A DNA stretch of 64,000 nt from JACOTK01 sp963743945 (GTDB lineage Bacteria > Actinomycetota > Acidimicrobiia > Acidimicrobiales > CADCSY01): assembly GCA_963743945.1 (NCBI GenBank), contig CAVURO010000008.1:260242-324241 (forward strand), read 5' to 3'. Positions 49,499-58,069 of the stretch are shown here, piece by piece; positions within the stretch are counted from its first letter, which is position 1, and every line of letters begins with the position of its first letter. The position numbers and the translations under genes were made by a program. The notes beneath the pieces are model-generated. The model made no database searches, was not told the origin of the DNA, and worked only from the letters and a program-made list of their open reading frames with translations.

Positions 49499-50373
49499 CC
49501 GAAGAGGCTCGGCCCTCGACCACCGAGGGAGCCTCGGGGTGGGCCTGCTATCGCCACCCCAAACGAGGCTGTGGGGTGCGGTGCAACCGCTGCGAGCGAC
49601 CCATCTGTCCCGAGTGCATGATCAGCGCCCCCGTCGGGTTCCAGTGTCCGCCATGCGTGAAGGCGGCGCCTCCGGTCGTGTCGATCCACACGCTTCCGAT
49701 CTATCGACCCCTCGTCACGATCGGCATCATCGTGGCGGCCGTCGTGGCGTTCCTTCCCTCCCTCGGCAGCGGCTCGGGGATGCTCGATGGCGGCGGGTCG
49801 CTCGCCGAGCGACTGGCGCTGTTCGGTCCCTACGTGGCAGAGGGCGAGTGGTGGCGGCTCTTCACATCGGGATTCGTCCACTACGGGCTCATGCACCTGG
49901 TGTTCAACATGGCGATCCTCTATCAGCTCGGTTCGCAGATCGAACCGGTGCTCGGCAGATTTCGCTTCGCGCTCGTCTATGTCGCCGGCCTGCTCGGCGG
50001 TTCGCTCGGCGCCCTGGTGCTCGACCCGTTGGCGCTGACCGGCGGCGCCTCGGGGGCGGTCTTCGGACTGATGGCGGCGTCGCTCGTCGTGTTGCACACT
50101 CGGGGGGCGAACCTGCGTCAGTCGGGTCTGCCCACCCTGCTGGTCGTGAACCTGCTGATCACCTTCGTGGTGCCGGGCATCTCGATCGGTGGTCACCTGG
50201 GCGGCCTGACGGGCGGGGGACTTGCAGGGGCACTGATGATGGTCGGGGCGGTCGAGGGGTCCGGATCCGATCGGACGACCTCGTCGGTCGAGCTGGTCCG
50301 TTCGGCCACGGTGCTTGTCCTGATCGGCTCGTTGTTGTTCACCTGCCTCGCGGTTGCGTCGAACCCGCTTTGA
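49495..50373 (+). CDS. Rhomboid-family intramembrane serine protease with N-terminal zinc ribbon
   Basis: 292 residues. The N-terminal CYRHPKRGCGVRCNRCERPICPECM and FQCPPC form a B-box/zinc-ribbon-like domain (residues 18-55). Six helices follow with WWRLFTSGFVHYGLMHLVFNM, the catalytic Ser in LTGGASGAVFGLM, and His in GGHLGGLTGG. It cleaves within membrane helices; substrate unknown. This domain pairing is typical of actinobacterial rhomboids. GTG 49495 overlaps the apgM stop (GTGA). Confidence 0.92.
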   Translation: MTEEARPSTTEGASGWACYRHPKRGCGVRCNRCERPICPECMISAPVGFQCPPCVKAAPPVVSIHTLPIYRPLVTIGIIVAAVVAFLPSLGSGSGMLDGGGSLAERLALFGPYVAEGEWWRLFTSGFVHYGLMHLVFNMAILYQLGSQIEPVLGRFRFALVYVAGLLGGSLGALVLDPLALTGGASGAVFGLMAASLVVLHTRGANLRQSGLPTLLVVNLLITFVVPGISIGGHLGGLTGGGLAGALMMVGAVEGSGSDRTTSSVELVRSATVLVLIGSLLFTCLAVASNPL

Positions 50374-50708
50374 CGCGACATCGACCTGCGACCCGACCAA
50401 CGACGTCACGGGTGAGCGAAAGAGTTGTGAGTTCTCGCAGGCGCGGGCTATGCTGAGAACGCATCACTTGCCACTTCGGTTGCAACCCCGTGACGAGCGC
50501 AGGGTACCCGTTGTTGGTTTCTCAAGCTTGACAAGGTTCGGTCCTTTTCTCTCTTGGTCCTCTTCGCCACCACCCTTCCGGGCAAAGACCGGCAGGGGCA
50601 ACATCGGCGAGTGAAGCAGCGGTACGCCACCTATTTTGGTGCTGGTGGCCGGGGGCCAAACGTGCGTCACGTCCGTGGGACGGCGCACATGCAGACAAAG
50701 GGGAGTTC
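50374..50708 (+). other. 335-bp intergenic region with rho promoter and long leader
   Basis: No convincing gene. A promoter-like pair TTGTGA (50425-50430), 18-bp spacer and TATGCT (50449-50454) would start transcription near 50461, leaving a 5' leader of about 245 nt before rho. The leader ends with AAGGGGAG before the ATG. Long untranslated leaders are common for rho and serve its autoregulation in other bacteria; that role is inferred here. No riboswitch fold was recognised. Confidence 0.5.
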
Positions 50709-52763
50709 ATGAGTGATTCGGTTCTGGAGCGTTCGGTTCTCGAGCGTAAGGAGCGAGATGAGCTTCAGCTGATCGCGAGGGCAATGGGAGCGTCACCGAC
50801 GTCCCGGGCGCGCAAGGCCGATCTTGTCGACCTCATCCTCACGACAGCGGGCATCATCTCGGTCCCCGGGGAGACCCTCGACTCGGCGCCGACCGAGCCG
50901 GTCGTGCGCCGAGCGTCGAATGCCCGCACGTCCGCTCCGCTCGTCGGGGCACCGGAGCTCGACGCGGCAGCGCCGGTCGCCGGAACATCTGGTGACATGC
51001 TCGTGTTCGAGGCCAGGGAGTTCTCCGAGGCCGGGGACAGCGCCGATCGAGCCCCATCCGAGTCCTCGAGCGAAGACGCCGTTCCTTCGCCGGACGCGCC
51101 TGCCGGCAACTCGGGCCACGAGACCTTTCACAGCGACATGCTCGACACCGATCCCGATCCGGACACCGGCTCGAGTGCGGACTCCGTTACGAGTGCGGAC
51201 GCCGGCTCGGGTGCATGGGCAAACGGCGAGTCCACCCCGAACGGCTCAGGGTCCGACTCATCAGGATCCGACTCATCAGGGTCCGACGCCGGCAGGTCCG
51301 ACTCATCGGGGTCCGACGGAGAGGCCACCGACGTCGTCGCGACGCCCGCGGAGCTCGCCGGTGAGCCGTCCGAGGTCGATCAGGACCAGGGCACGGGAGC
51401 TTCCAACGGCAACGGAGGGGCCCGGCGCCCGAACGGTCCTCGCGGACCCGGAGGCGGTGACCGACCGCGCCAGGACCGACCGCGCAATGAACAGGACCGA
51501 CCGCGCAATGACGACGCCGACGGTGAACCCGGCAACCGCCGGCGTCGACGCCGAGGTCGAGGCGAGCAGCGACCGGAACGAGGCGAGCAACGACCGGAAC
51601 GAGGCGAGCAACGGCCCGACGAGCAGTGGACCGGCGAGCCGATCGCCTGCGAGGGACTGCTCGACCTCCGCGACGACGGTTACGGCTTCGTCCGGACCAA
51701 GGGTTACCTCGCCGGCGCCGACGACGTCTACGTCTCGGTGAAGCAGACCCGCCAGTTCGGGTTGCGCAAGGGCGACTACGTCGTCGGATCGAGCCGCCCG
51801 GCGCTGCGCAACGAGAAGAACCCCGCGCTGTTGCGCATCGATCAGGTCAACGGCAAGGACCCCGAGGAGATGAAGTCCCGCCCTCGTTTCGAGAGCCTCA
51901 CGCCGCTGTTCCCCGACGCCAAGTTGCGCCTCGAGACGCTGGGCGATCCCTCGAACATGACCGCGCGCATCATCGATCTGATCGCGCCGATCGGCAAGGG
52001 CCAGCGGGGATTGATCGTGTCTCCCCCCAAGGCCGGCAAGACCACGATCATGAAGCAGATCGTGAAGTCGATCGAGGCCAACAACCCCGATGTGCACCTC
52101 ATGGTGCTCCTGGTGGACGAGCGTCCCGAGGAGGTCACCGACATGCGCCGTTCCACCCACGGCGAGGTCATTGCCTCCACCTTCGATCGTCCCGCCGACG
52201 AGCACACCGCGGTCGCCGAGCTGACCATCGAGCGGGCCAAGCGTCTCGTCGAGGACGGCAGGGATGTCGTCATCGTTCTGGACGGCATCACTCGGCTCGC
52301 CCGGGCCTACAACCTTGCGGCGCCGGCCACGGGCCGCATCATGTCCGGCGGTATCGACTCGGGCGCTCTGTACCCACCCAAGAAGTTCTTCGGCTCGGCG
52401 CGCAACATCGAGGAGGGTGGTTCGCTCACCATTCTCGCCACTGCGCTCATCGAGACGGGCTCCAAGATGGACGAGGTGATCTTCGAGGAGTTCAAGGGGA
52501 CCGGCAACATGGAGCTCCGCCTCGACCGGAGGCTCGCCGAGCGACGGATCTACCCGGCCATCGACGTCGACGCGAGCTCGACGCGCCACGAGGAGTTGCT
52601 CTTCGACCGCAAGCAGCTCCAGCAGGTCTGGCGCGTGCGGCGGGCGCTCAATGCACTCTCCGCTGATGGCGCCTCGCCCAGTGCCGCCCTGGAGCGTCTC
52701 ATGGACGGCATGAAGACCTTTGCCTCCAACGACGAGTTCCTCGCCGAGGCCGCCAAGGCCTGA
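50709..52763 (+). CDS. rho: Transcription termination factor Rho with large hydrophilic insert
   Basis: Hexameric RNA helicase that ends transcription, 684 residues versus about 420 in E. coli. N-terminal Rho_N/SAP helices (about 15-53) precede an insert of ~250 residues, first acidic and Ser/Asp-rich (SGSDSSGSDSSGSD), then Arg/Gly-rich with repeats RPERGEQ. The cold-shock RNA-binding domain (CEGLLDLRDDGYGFVRTKGY), Walker A VSPPKAGKTTIMKQI, Walker B VLLVDERPEEV and Q/R loops (NLAAPATGRIMSGGID) are intact. Such inserts occur in high-GC actinobacterial Rho and add RNA affinity. ATG 50709 follows AAGGGGAG. Confidence 0.96.
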   Translation: MSDSVLERSVLERKERDELQLIARAMGASPTSRARKADLVDLILTTAGIISVPGETLDSAPTEPVVRRASNARTSAPLVGAPELDAAAPVAGTSGDMLVFEAREFSEAGDSADRAPSESSSEDAVPSPDAPAGNSGHETFHSDMLDTDPDPDTGSSADSVTSADAGSGAWANGESTPNGSGSDSSGSDSSGSDAGRSDSSGSDGEATDVVATPAELAGEPSEVDQDQGTGASNGNGGARRPNGPRGPGGGDRPRQDRPRNEQDRPRNDDADGEPGNRRRRRRGRGEQRPERGEQRPERGEQRPDEQWTGEPIACEGLLDLRDDGYGFVRTKGYLAGADDVYVSVKQTRQFGLRKGDYVVGSSRPALRNEKNPALLRIDQVNGKDPEEMKSRPRFESLTPLFPDAKLRLETLGDPSNMTARIIDLIAPIGKGQRGLIVSPPKAGKTTIMKQIVKSIEANNPDVHLMVLLVDERPEEVTDMRRSTHGEVIASTFDRPADEHTAVAELTIERAKRLVEDGRDVVIVLDGITRLARAYNLAAPATGRIMSGGIDSGALYPPKKFFGSARNIEEGGSLTILATALIETGSKMDEVIFEEFKGTGNMELRLDRRLAERRIYPAIDVDASSTRHEELLFDRKQLQQVWRVRRALNALSADGASPSAALERLMDGMKTFASNDEFLAEAAKA

Positions 52764-52769
52764 TCACAC

Positions 52770-53369
52770 TCAGGTGAGGCGGATATCGGGTCCGAGCTCG
52801 ATGGTCGTTTCACCCTTCCGGCGCTTCAACAGTCGTTGGATCAGCACCAGATTGGCCGCCACGAAGGCGAGCGACAGCGCCGCCAACAGCGTGGAGAGCG
52901 AGCTGGGGGAGTCGGCCGAGTCGGCCGGCAGGCTGGTCACGTCGCTCACATCGCTCACCGTGGCGGTGACATCGATCTGATGGCTCACCGCGATCGGGGT
53001 ACCCGCCGCCGATGCGCCCTTCACCTCGATGGTGTAGGTCCCCGTGGCCAGGTCGGCCGGCAGGGGAAACTCGACCGCGAGGGCGCCGTTGGCGTCGGTG
53101 GTGCCCGTGCCGAGAAGCCGCTGGTCGTTGCTCAGGTGCAGGCCGACCGGTTGGTTGGGCCCGAGTCGCAGCGCAGGCGGTACATCCGGCTTCGCAGGAA
53201 CGTTGACCGCGACCATTGGCGGGGCCTCCGTCGGCGTCGATGCCTCGGGACCGCCGACGATGTTCACGGGAACGGCCCCCAGATGCGATGTTCCGGCTAC
53301 GGCAAACAGGAGCCCGGACGCGATCGTGGTTGCGGCGAGGAGGCGCCTCGTCCGGGATGTCGGATTCAT
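52770..53369 (-). CDS. Exported single-anchor protein, unknown function
   Basis: 199 residues. Signal peptide (MNPTSRTRRLLAATTIASGLLFAVAGTS), a beta-rich extracellular domain of about 115 residues (GPNQPVGLHLSNDQRLLGTGTTDANGALAVEFPLPADLATGTYTIEVKG, Ig-like), then a C-terminal helix (about 160-183) and basic tail QRLLKRRKGETTIELGPD. It resembles actinobacterial cell-surface adhesion-like proteins without a sortase motif. ATG 53369 is chosen as it starts the signal peptide; it lies between rho and rpmE and is convergent with rho. Confidence 0.72.
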   Translation of the reverse strand: MNPTSRTRRLLAATTIASGLLFAVAGTSHLGAVPVNIVGGPEASTPTEAPPMVAVNVPAKPDVPPALRLGPNQPVGLHLSNDQRLLGTGTTDANGALAVEFPLPADLATGTYTIEVKGASAAGTPIAVSHQIDVTATVSDVSDVTSLPADSADSPSSLSTLLAALSLAFVAANLVLIQRLLKRRKGETTIELGPDIRLT

Positions 53370-53539
53370 CAGGCTAATGATCGGCTCCGTTCGAACGACC
53401 TTGAGCACGCGGGGAGCGAGATGTCGCTCCGGTGGCACTTGGGTCCCGAAAGGCGAGGCAGTCGGGAAACATGGGGTCCATTCGGGCACTCGACAGGCCA
53501 TTGGTCCTTTTCGTGATCACCCGTAGACTAGCGAACACT

Positions 53540-53764
53540 ATGAAGCCCGAGATCCACCCCACGTATGAGATCGCTCGTGTGTCGTGCTCGTGCGGCAACG
53601 TCTTCGAGACCCGCTCGACGGTGAGCGAGCTCCGTAGTGAGCTGTGCAACGAGTGCCACCCGTTCTTCACCGGCAAGCAGAAGCTCGTCGACACGGGCGG
53701 TCGGGTCGAGCGCTTCCAGCGTCGCTACGGCGAGCGCAAGAAGAGCGCCGACGCGCAGGCCTGA
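53540..53764 (+). CDS. rpmE: Ribosomal protein bL31 (zinc-binding form)
   Basis: Large-subunit protein of 74 residues. MKPEIHPTYEIARVSCSCGNVFETRST and SELCNECHPFFTGKQKLVDTGGRVERFQRRYG are definitive; cysteines CxC and CxxC show the C+ zinc form. ATG 53540 is the conserved start. Gene order rho-rpmE-prfA-prmC is widely conserved in bacteria, here with two extra genes. Confidence 0.97.
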   Translation: MKPEIHPTYEIARVSCSCGNVFETRSTVSELRSELCNECHPFFTGKQKLVDTGGRVERFQRRYGERKKSADAQA

Positions 53765-54816
53765 TCTTCCTGCACCCCCGCATCGACGAAGCGGCTCCTC
53801 TCGAGGCGTTGTCGGCCGCCAAGCTCGCCGCCCTTGTCGGCGCTCATCTCGGCCAACGTATCCCGCCTGAGGTGCCGATCGGTTTGCCCAGCGGCGCGGC
53901 GCTGCGCCTGGGTTCGCAGGCCTGGGTTCTGAACGACCGCGACAACGGTCGATCGCTCGGGCCGGCTCTGGCCTGGGCGGCACGTCAGGGACACATCGAC
54001 GAGTTGCACCTGCTCGTCGGCTCAGACGCAGCGCATCTCGCACGTCAGGCGCAGGCCTTCCATCCCGAGCCTCGGGTCTGGCGAATCGAGGGCAGGGAAC
54101 TGATCGCTGCCACGCCCGAGCCCATGGCCGCCGTGGCCGAGCTTCAATCGGCGGTGGCATCCTGCGCCGATCTCTTCACCCGGGCCGGGGCACGTGCCGT
54201 TGTCGAACAGGACATGTTGATCGCGGAGGTGGAAGGCCTCGAGGTGGCCCGGGCCTTCGTCGTCGACGATGCCTTGAAGGACGATGCCTTGAAGGACGAT
54301 GCCTTGAAGGACGATGGCTTGAAGGTGGAGATCGGCGTCGGCCGCTTCGATCGAGAGGCGCACCAGGTGATCAGTGCCGAGCGGCCGACGTCCGAGACGC
54401 TTCGGGAGGTGGTGCAACTGGTGCGCCGCTATCGGTACCCGGGAGCACCGCCGCACCCGCTCAATCGCCTCGCCCGTGAGCGTTTCGCACGCTCGATGCT
54501 GATCGACTCGCCCGATCTTGTCGGCGCCCGATCCCTCGAGCCGATGCGCTCCATGCCTGCCCCTCCCGATCTGCGCACGGCGTGGCCGGCGGCGGCGGCC
54601 GGGGTCGATCTGCAGGGCCTGCCGCTGGTCGTGGTGTGCTCGGTCGGTGTCGATCTCGATCTCATCCCGGTGGCTGCTGAGGCGCGCCATATCGACGGAC
54701 GCCATGGCCGACTGCTCGTGGTGCTTCCCCGCCGAGACCTGATCGAGGTGACCAGGCTGGTGGCTGGGCTTCTCGTCGAGCCCGCCGAGCTCGTTGCCCT
54801 CGACCTGGCCATCTGA
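53761..54816 (+). CDS. Unknown conserved-type protein between rpmE and prfA, probable CTG start
   Basis: A 351-residue protein I cannot place in a family. LSAAKLAALVGAHLGQRIPPEVPIGLPSG, ERFARSMLIDSPDLVGARSLEPM and GLPLVVVCSVGVDLDLIPVAAEARHIDG look like a mixed alpha/beta fold; HGRLLVVLPRRDLIEVTRLVAGLL forms a beta-helix pair near the end. No signal or membrane segment. In frame there is a four-copy 15-bp repeat encoding DDALK. No usual start codon lies near the rpmE stop; CTG 53761 overlaps it (CTGA). Its place between rpmE and prfA hints at a translation or housekeeping link. Confidence 0.6.
   Translation: MIFLHPRIDEAAPLEALSAAKLAALVGAHLGQRIPPEVPIGLPSGAALRLGSQAWVLNDRDNGRSLGPALAWAARQGHIDELHLLVGSDAAHLARQAQAFHPEPRVWRIEGRELIAATPEPMAAVAELQSAVASCADLFTRAGARAVVEQDMLIAEVEGLEVARAFVVDDALKDDALKDDALKDDGLKVEIGVGRFDREAHQVISAERPTSETLREVVQLVRRYRYPGAPPHPLNRLARERFARSMLIDSPDLVGARSLEPMRSMPAPPDLRTAWPAAAAGVDLQGLPLVVVCSVGVDLDLIPVAAEARHIDGRHGRLLVVLPRRDLIEVTRLVAGLLVEPAELVALDLAI
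54265..54324 (+). repeat. 15-bp in-frame tandem repeat (DDALK)x4
   Basis: GACGATGCCTTGAAG repeated four times (54265, 54280, 54295, 54310; last copy with one change giving DDGLK). It inserts a charged segment in the unknown protein without breaking its frame. Confidence 0.95.
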
Positions 54817-54939
54817 CCCGTCGACCCAATCGTCCGACCACCGTGGTCCGACCCAGCCGTCCCGCCTCCGGCCCCCCTGGTGGTGGCCGTGGTGGGTGTC
54901 GATCCGCCGAGCCGAGCGCATGGGCCGTAGCCTGAGAGG

Positions 54940-56004
54940 GTGTTCGAACGCCTTGCTGCCATGGAAGTCGAGTATGCCGAGCTCGAGGGGCGGCTCGCCG
55001 ACGCCGCCGTGCTGGCCGACCGTGATCAGTTGCGGGAGGTCTCCCAGCGGCACAAGGAGCTCGAGCCGGTGGTTCTCGCGAGCCGGGTTCACCGCCGGGC
55101 CACCGAGGACCTTGGCGTTGCCAAGGAGATGTTCGCCGAGGTGAGCGGCGACGATCGAACGATGGTCCAGGCGGAGATCGAGCAGGCGGAACAGACGATC
55201 GCGCGCATCGAGGACGAGCTCAAGGTGCTGCTGTTGCCTCGTGACCCCAACGACGGCAAGAACGTCATCGTCGAGATCCGTGGCGCCGAGGGGGGAGAGG
55301 AGGCGAACCTGTTCGCCAAGGACCTCTACGAGATGTACCTGGCCTATGCCCAACGTGTCGGGCTCAAGGTCGAGTTGCTGGGCAGCGACCCCTCGGACAT
55401 GGGCGGGTTCAACGAGGTCACCTTCCTGGTCAAGGGACAGGGTGCCTGGTCGCACTTCGAGCACGAGGGGGGCCCGCATCGGGTGCAGCGGGTGCCCGTC
55501 ACCGAGAGCCAGGGTCGGGTGCACACCTCCTCGGCGACGGTGACGGTGTTGCCCGAGGCCGAGGAGCTCGACGTGCACATCGACCCCAACGACCTGCAGA
55601 TCGACGTGTACCGCTCGTCGGGGCCCGGAGGCCAGAGCGTGAACACCACCGATTCGGCGGTGAGGATCACCCACAAACCCTCGGGCATCGTGGTTGCGAT
55701 GCAGGACGAGAAGAGTCAGATCCAGAACCGGGCGAAGGCGCTTCAGGTGTTGCGGGCACGGCTGTTGAAGTCCGAGCAGGATCGTCAGTCGGCGGAGCTG
55801 TCCGAGCAGCGTCGGGGTCAGATCGGCGGAGGCGGACGTTCGGAGAAGATCCGCACGTACAACTACAAGGAGAATCGTGTCAGCGATCACCGGATCGGCC
55901 TGACCCGCTACAACCTCGACAAGGTGCTTGCGGGCGAGCTCGAGGACTTCGTCGACGCGCTCCGACAGGAGAAGCGCACGCGCCAGCTCGCCGGCCAGGA
56001 TTGA
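54940..56004 (+). CDS. prfA: Peptide chain release factor 1
   Basis: RF1 of 354 residues, releases peptides at UAA and UAG. The GGQ loop is SSGPGGQSVNTTDSAVRITH (GGQ at 230-232). The stop-codon recognition region lies around residue 180 in the family; I could not read a canonical PxT tripeptide by eye (PVTESQGRVHTS is the local sequence, which includes P-V-T, the RF1 PxT form). GTG 54940 follows GAGAGG. It is followed directly by prmC, which methylates this Gln. Confidence 0.95.
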   Translation: MFERLAAMEVEYAELEGRLADAAVLADRDQLREVSQRHKELEPVVLASRVHRRATEDLGVAKEMFAEVSGDDRTMVQAEIEQAEQTIARIEDELKVLLLPRDPNDGKNVIVEIRGAEGGEEANLFAKDLYEMYLAYAQRVGLKVELLGSDPSDMGGFNEVTFLVKGQGAWSHFEHEGGPHRVQRVPVTESQGRVHTSSATVTVLPEAEELDVHIDPNDLQIDVYRSSGPGGQSVNTTDSAVRITHKPSGIVVAMQDEKSQIQNRAKALQVLRARLLKSEQDRQSAELSEQRRGQIGGGGRSEKIRTYNYKENRVSDHRIGLTRYNLDKVLAGELEDFVDALRQEKRTRQLAGQD

Positions 56005-56039
56005 ACGCCGGCCAGGATTGAGCACGGGCGGCCAGGTGA
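56002..56039 (+). repeat. 17/18-bp repeat at the prfA-prmC junction
   Basis: GGCCAGGAT-TGA recurs: TGA at 56002 (prfA stop), 56019 and 56037. Overlapping starts are TTG 56001, TTG 56018 and GTG 56036. TTG 56001 opens M-N-A-G-Q-D-stop, and TTG 56018 is in frame with prmC. Confidence 0.75.
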
Positions 56040-56941
56040 ACGAGGGCACGATCTCCCTCCGGGAGTTGGCCGCCGAGGCCGGGCGATGTCTCGATGCGGC
56101 GAAGGGCGAAGGCAGGGCAGACGTCGAGGATCCCGGGATCGAGGCCCGTTGGATGGTCGAACAGGCATCGGGCCTCGAGGGCGCTGCCTACCTGATGGCC
56201 CTCGACGAGCCGGCGACGGTTCGGATGGTGGCTGCGCTCGACGTGATGCTGGCCCGCCGGCTGGCCGGTGAACCGCTCCAGTACGTGCTCGGACGATGGG
56301 GCTTTCGTGGCCTCGACGTGATGGTCGATCGTCGGGTGCTGATTCCCCGACCGGAGACCGAACAGGTGGTCGAGGTGGCGCTTGGTGCGCTCCGCAGCCA
56401 GGGCGGGGATGATCGGCCCACCAGGGTGGTTGATCTCGGCACGGGTTCGGGGGTGATCGCCCTGTCGGTTGCGATGGAGGTTGCCCGGGCGCAGGTGTGG
56501 GCCGTCGATCGTTCGGCCGAGGCCCTCGAAGTGGCCCGTGCCAACCTCGCCGGTCTCGGCCGGCCGGCGGCGCGGGTCCGCATGCTCGAGGGCGACTGGT
56601 TCGACGCCTTGCCGGAGGAGTTGCGGGGGAGCGTCGATCTGATCGTGGCCAACCCTCCTTATGTTGCCGAGCACGAGCTGGCGGACCTGCCTGCCGACGT
56701 GGCCGCATGGGAGCCCACCGGAGCGCTGATTTCGGGCCCGTCGGGATTGGAGGATCTCCGACACATCGTCACCACGTCTCCGACCTGGCTGACGACAAAG
56801 GGCGCACTCGTGCTCGAGTGCGCCCCCCATCAGGTGCGGGAAGTGGCCGAGTTGGCGAGGGCCACAGGTTTCCAGGACGTCACGACCTTCGAGGATCTCG
56901 CCGGTCGTGCGCGTGGCGTGCTCGCGCGAGGCCCGGGTTAG
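56036..56941 (+). CDS. prmC: Release factor glutamine methyltransferase PrmC (HemK)
   Basis: SAM-dependent enzyme that methylates the GGQ glutamine of release factors, 301 residues. N-terminal helical domain (about 1-85), QYVLGRWGFRGLDVMVDRRVLIPRPETE, SAM motif VVDLGTGSGVIALSVA and catalytic ANPPYV (NPPY 206-209). GTG 56036, or TTG 56018 six codons earlier. Stop overlaps the TAA of the convergent hydrolase remnant (TTAG at 56938-56941). Confidence 0.93.
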   Translation: MNEGTISLRELAAEAGRCLDAAKGEGRADVEDPGIEARWMVEQASGLEGAAYLMALDEPATVRMVAALDVMLARRLAGEPLQYVLGRWGFRGLDVMVDRRVLIPRPETEQVVEVALGALRSQGGDDRPTRVVDLGTGSGVIALSVAMEVARAQVWAVDRSAEALEVARANLAGLGRPAARVRMLEGDWFDALPEELRGSVDLIVANPPYVAEHELADLPADVAAWEPTGALISGPSGLEDLRHIVTTSPTWLTTKGALVLECAPHQVREVAELARATGFQDVTTFEDLAGRARGVLARGPG

Positions 56942-57909
56942 ACACCGGCCCTGACGAGCCGGCGATATTCGGCGCTCGCCTTGGGAAACTGACTCGTCAT
57001 CAGGCGGTGATCCGCCTCGGCGGCATCCACCTCGAAGTACAAGGCGTAGGCGACGTCGTTGAGTGCTGATCCATTCCAACATGCGGGTGATGTAGTAGGG
57101 GTTGTCACCGCCGCCGATGTCATCGCGGTCGCGAACGGTGATGCCCCATTCGGGGAACGAGATCGGCTTTTTCCTATCCGCCGCGAATTTGCTCGAGCCA
57201 GTCCAGCCCGTAGGCCGCTTGAGCTGGAAAGCCCATCGTTCGGCTGGGTTGTTCATCCACGTTGGCCGTGTCGTACGCGTCCAGCCCGATGAAATCCACG
57301 TAGTCCGTCGCCCGGCCATGCCGCTTCGACATCGGCGTTCTCGACTCCGGCGAGGGGGCACCAGTCGAAGAGAAACTGCTGACCAGGGATGTTTCGAAGG
57401 GTGTTGACGATGCGGCGCCAGTAGGCAGCGAAGGAGGCTTCCTTGCCGCCCGCTGCCCACGGAAAGAACTTGCCGTTGAACTCCCACCCCAGGCGGATGA
57501 CGGCATCTTGACAGCCTCGGGCAACCATGGTCTGTCCGAACAGCCGCCAGTGGCTGTCGTAGTCGCCACGGGCCCCCGCGGCGAGTGAGAAGTTCTTGTT
57601 GGGGAGCATGGCGGCGGAAAGAACGAGCCTGGAAGATCGCCCTCGCCACTGGTTGCACACCCATGCGGGGTTGTCGATCTTGTCCCAGGGGTCGGATGCA
57701 TTGGCCGAGGCGCGCCCGATGAAGTCAAGCGTGTAGGCCACCGGCTTGCCCAACCAGTCCTCGTAGGCGGCCACCTGATCGGGCTTCCCCGATCCGCGGA
57801 AGACACCGAGCTTCTCGACGGTCAGTTCTGCGGCGTCGGATTTCAGGGAGACGACCGGGGAGAGAAGGGTCGTTGCGAGTGCGATGGCAAGAAATCCGCG
57901 AAGATTCAA
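56938..57909 (-). pseudogene. GH26-like secreted glycoside hydrolase with about three frameshifts
   Basis: Starting from TTG 57909: signal peptide MNLRGFLAIALATTLLSPVVS, then KPVAYTLDFIGRAS and the acid/base block DAVIRLGWEFNGKFFPWAAGG (Glu). The frame shifts near 57305 (before DYVDFIGLDAYDTANVDEQP), near 57185 (before DRKKPISFPEWGITVRDRD, containing the nucleophile Glu) and near 57065 (before ALNDVAYALYFEVDAAEADH). Read together the fragments give one enzyme of about 320 residues of the GH26 mannanase/glucanase type. Each break fits a one-base change. Broken gene or poor sequence; the catalytic residues themselves survive. Confidence 0.75.
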
Positions 57910-58020
57910 GGCTTTGGTCCTGACGGTGGGGGACGATGGATCGCCACGGCACCCTAGTGGAATCAGCCGGCCCCAACATTACGAGAGGGTTAAGAGATGT
58001 CGGAAGCATGTCGAACCGAT

Positions 58021-58036
58021 GGAGGTCGTGACCTCC
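58021..58036. promoter_or_regulatory. Palindrome upstream of a glycosyltransferase gene
   Basis: GGAGGTCGTGACCTCC, 7-bp perfect arms around GT, 33 bp before the start codon in the divergent region of 160 bp. Possible operator or leader hairpin; no matching regulator known. Confidence 0.35.
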
Positions 58037-58069
58037 TCGGGAGGGTGCCCGAGTAGCCTTTCGTCTGCG

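Noticed and set aside
50461..50708. Riboswitch in the rho leader
   Set aside because: No conserved riboswitch core recognised; only a long leader can be supported.
54022..56049. A 675-codon open frame on the minus strand opposite prfA and the unknown gene
   Set aside because: Low-complexity Arg/His/Asp translation with no domain; prfA is on the other strand.
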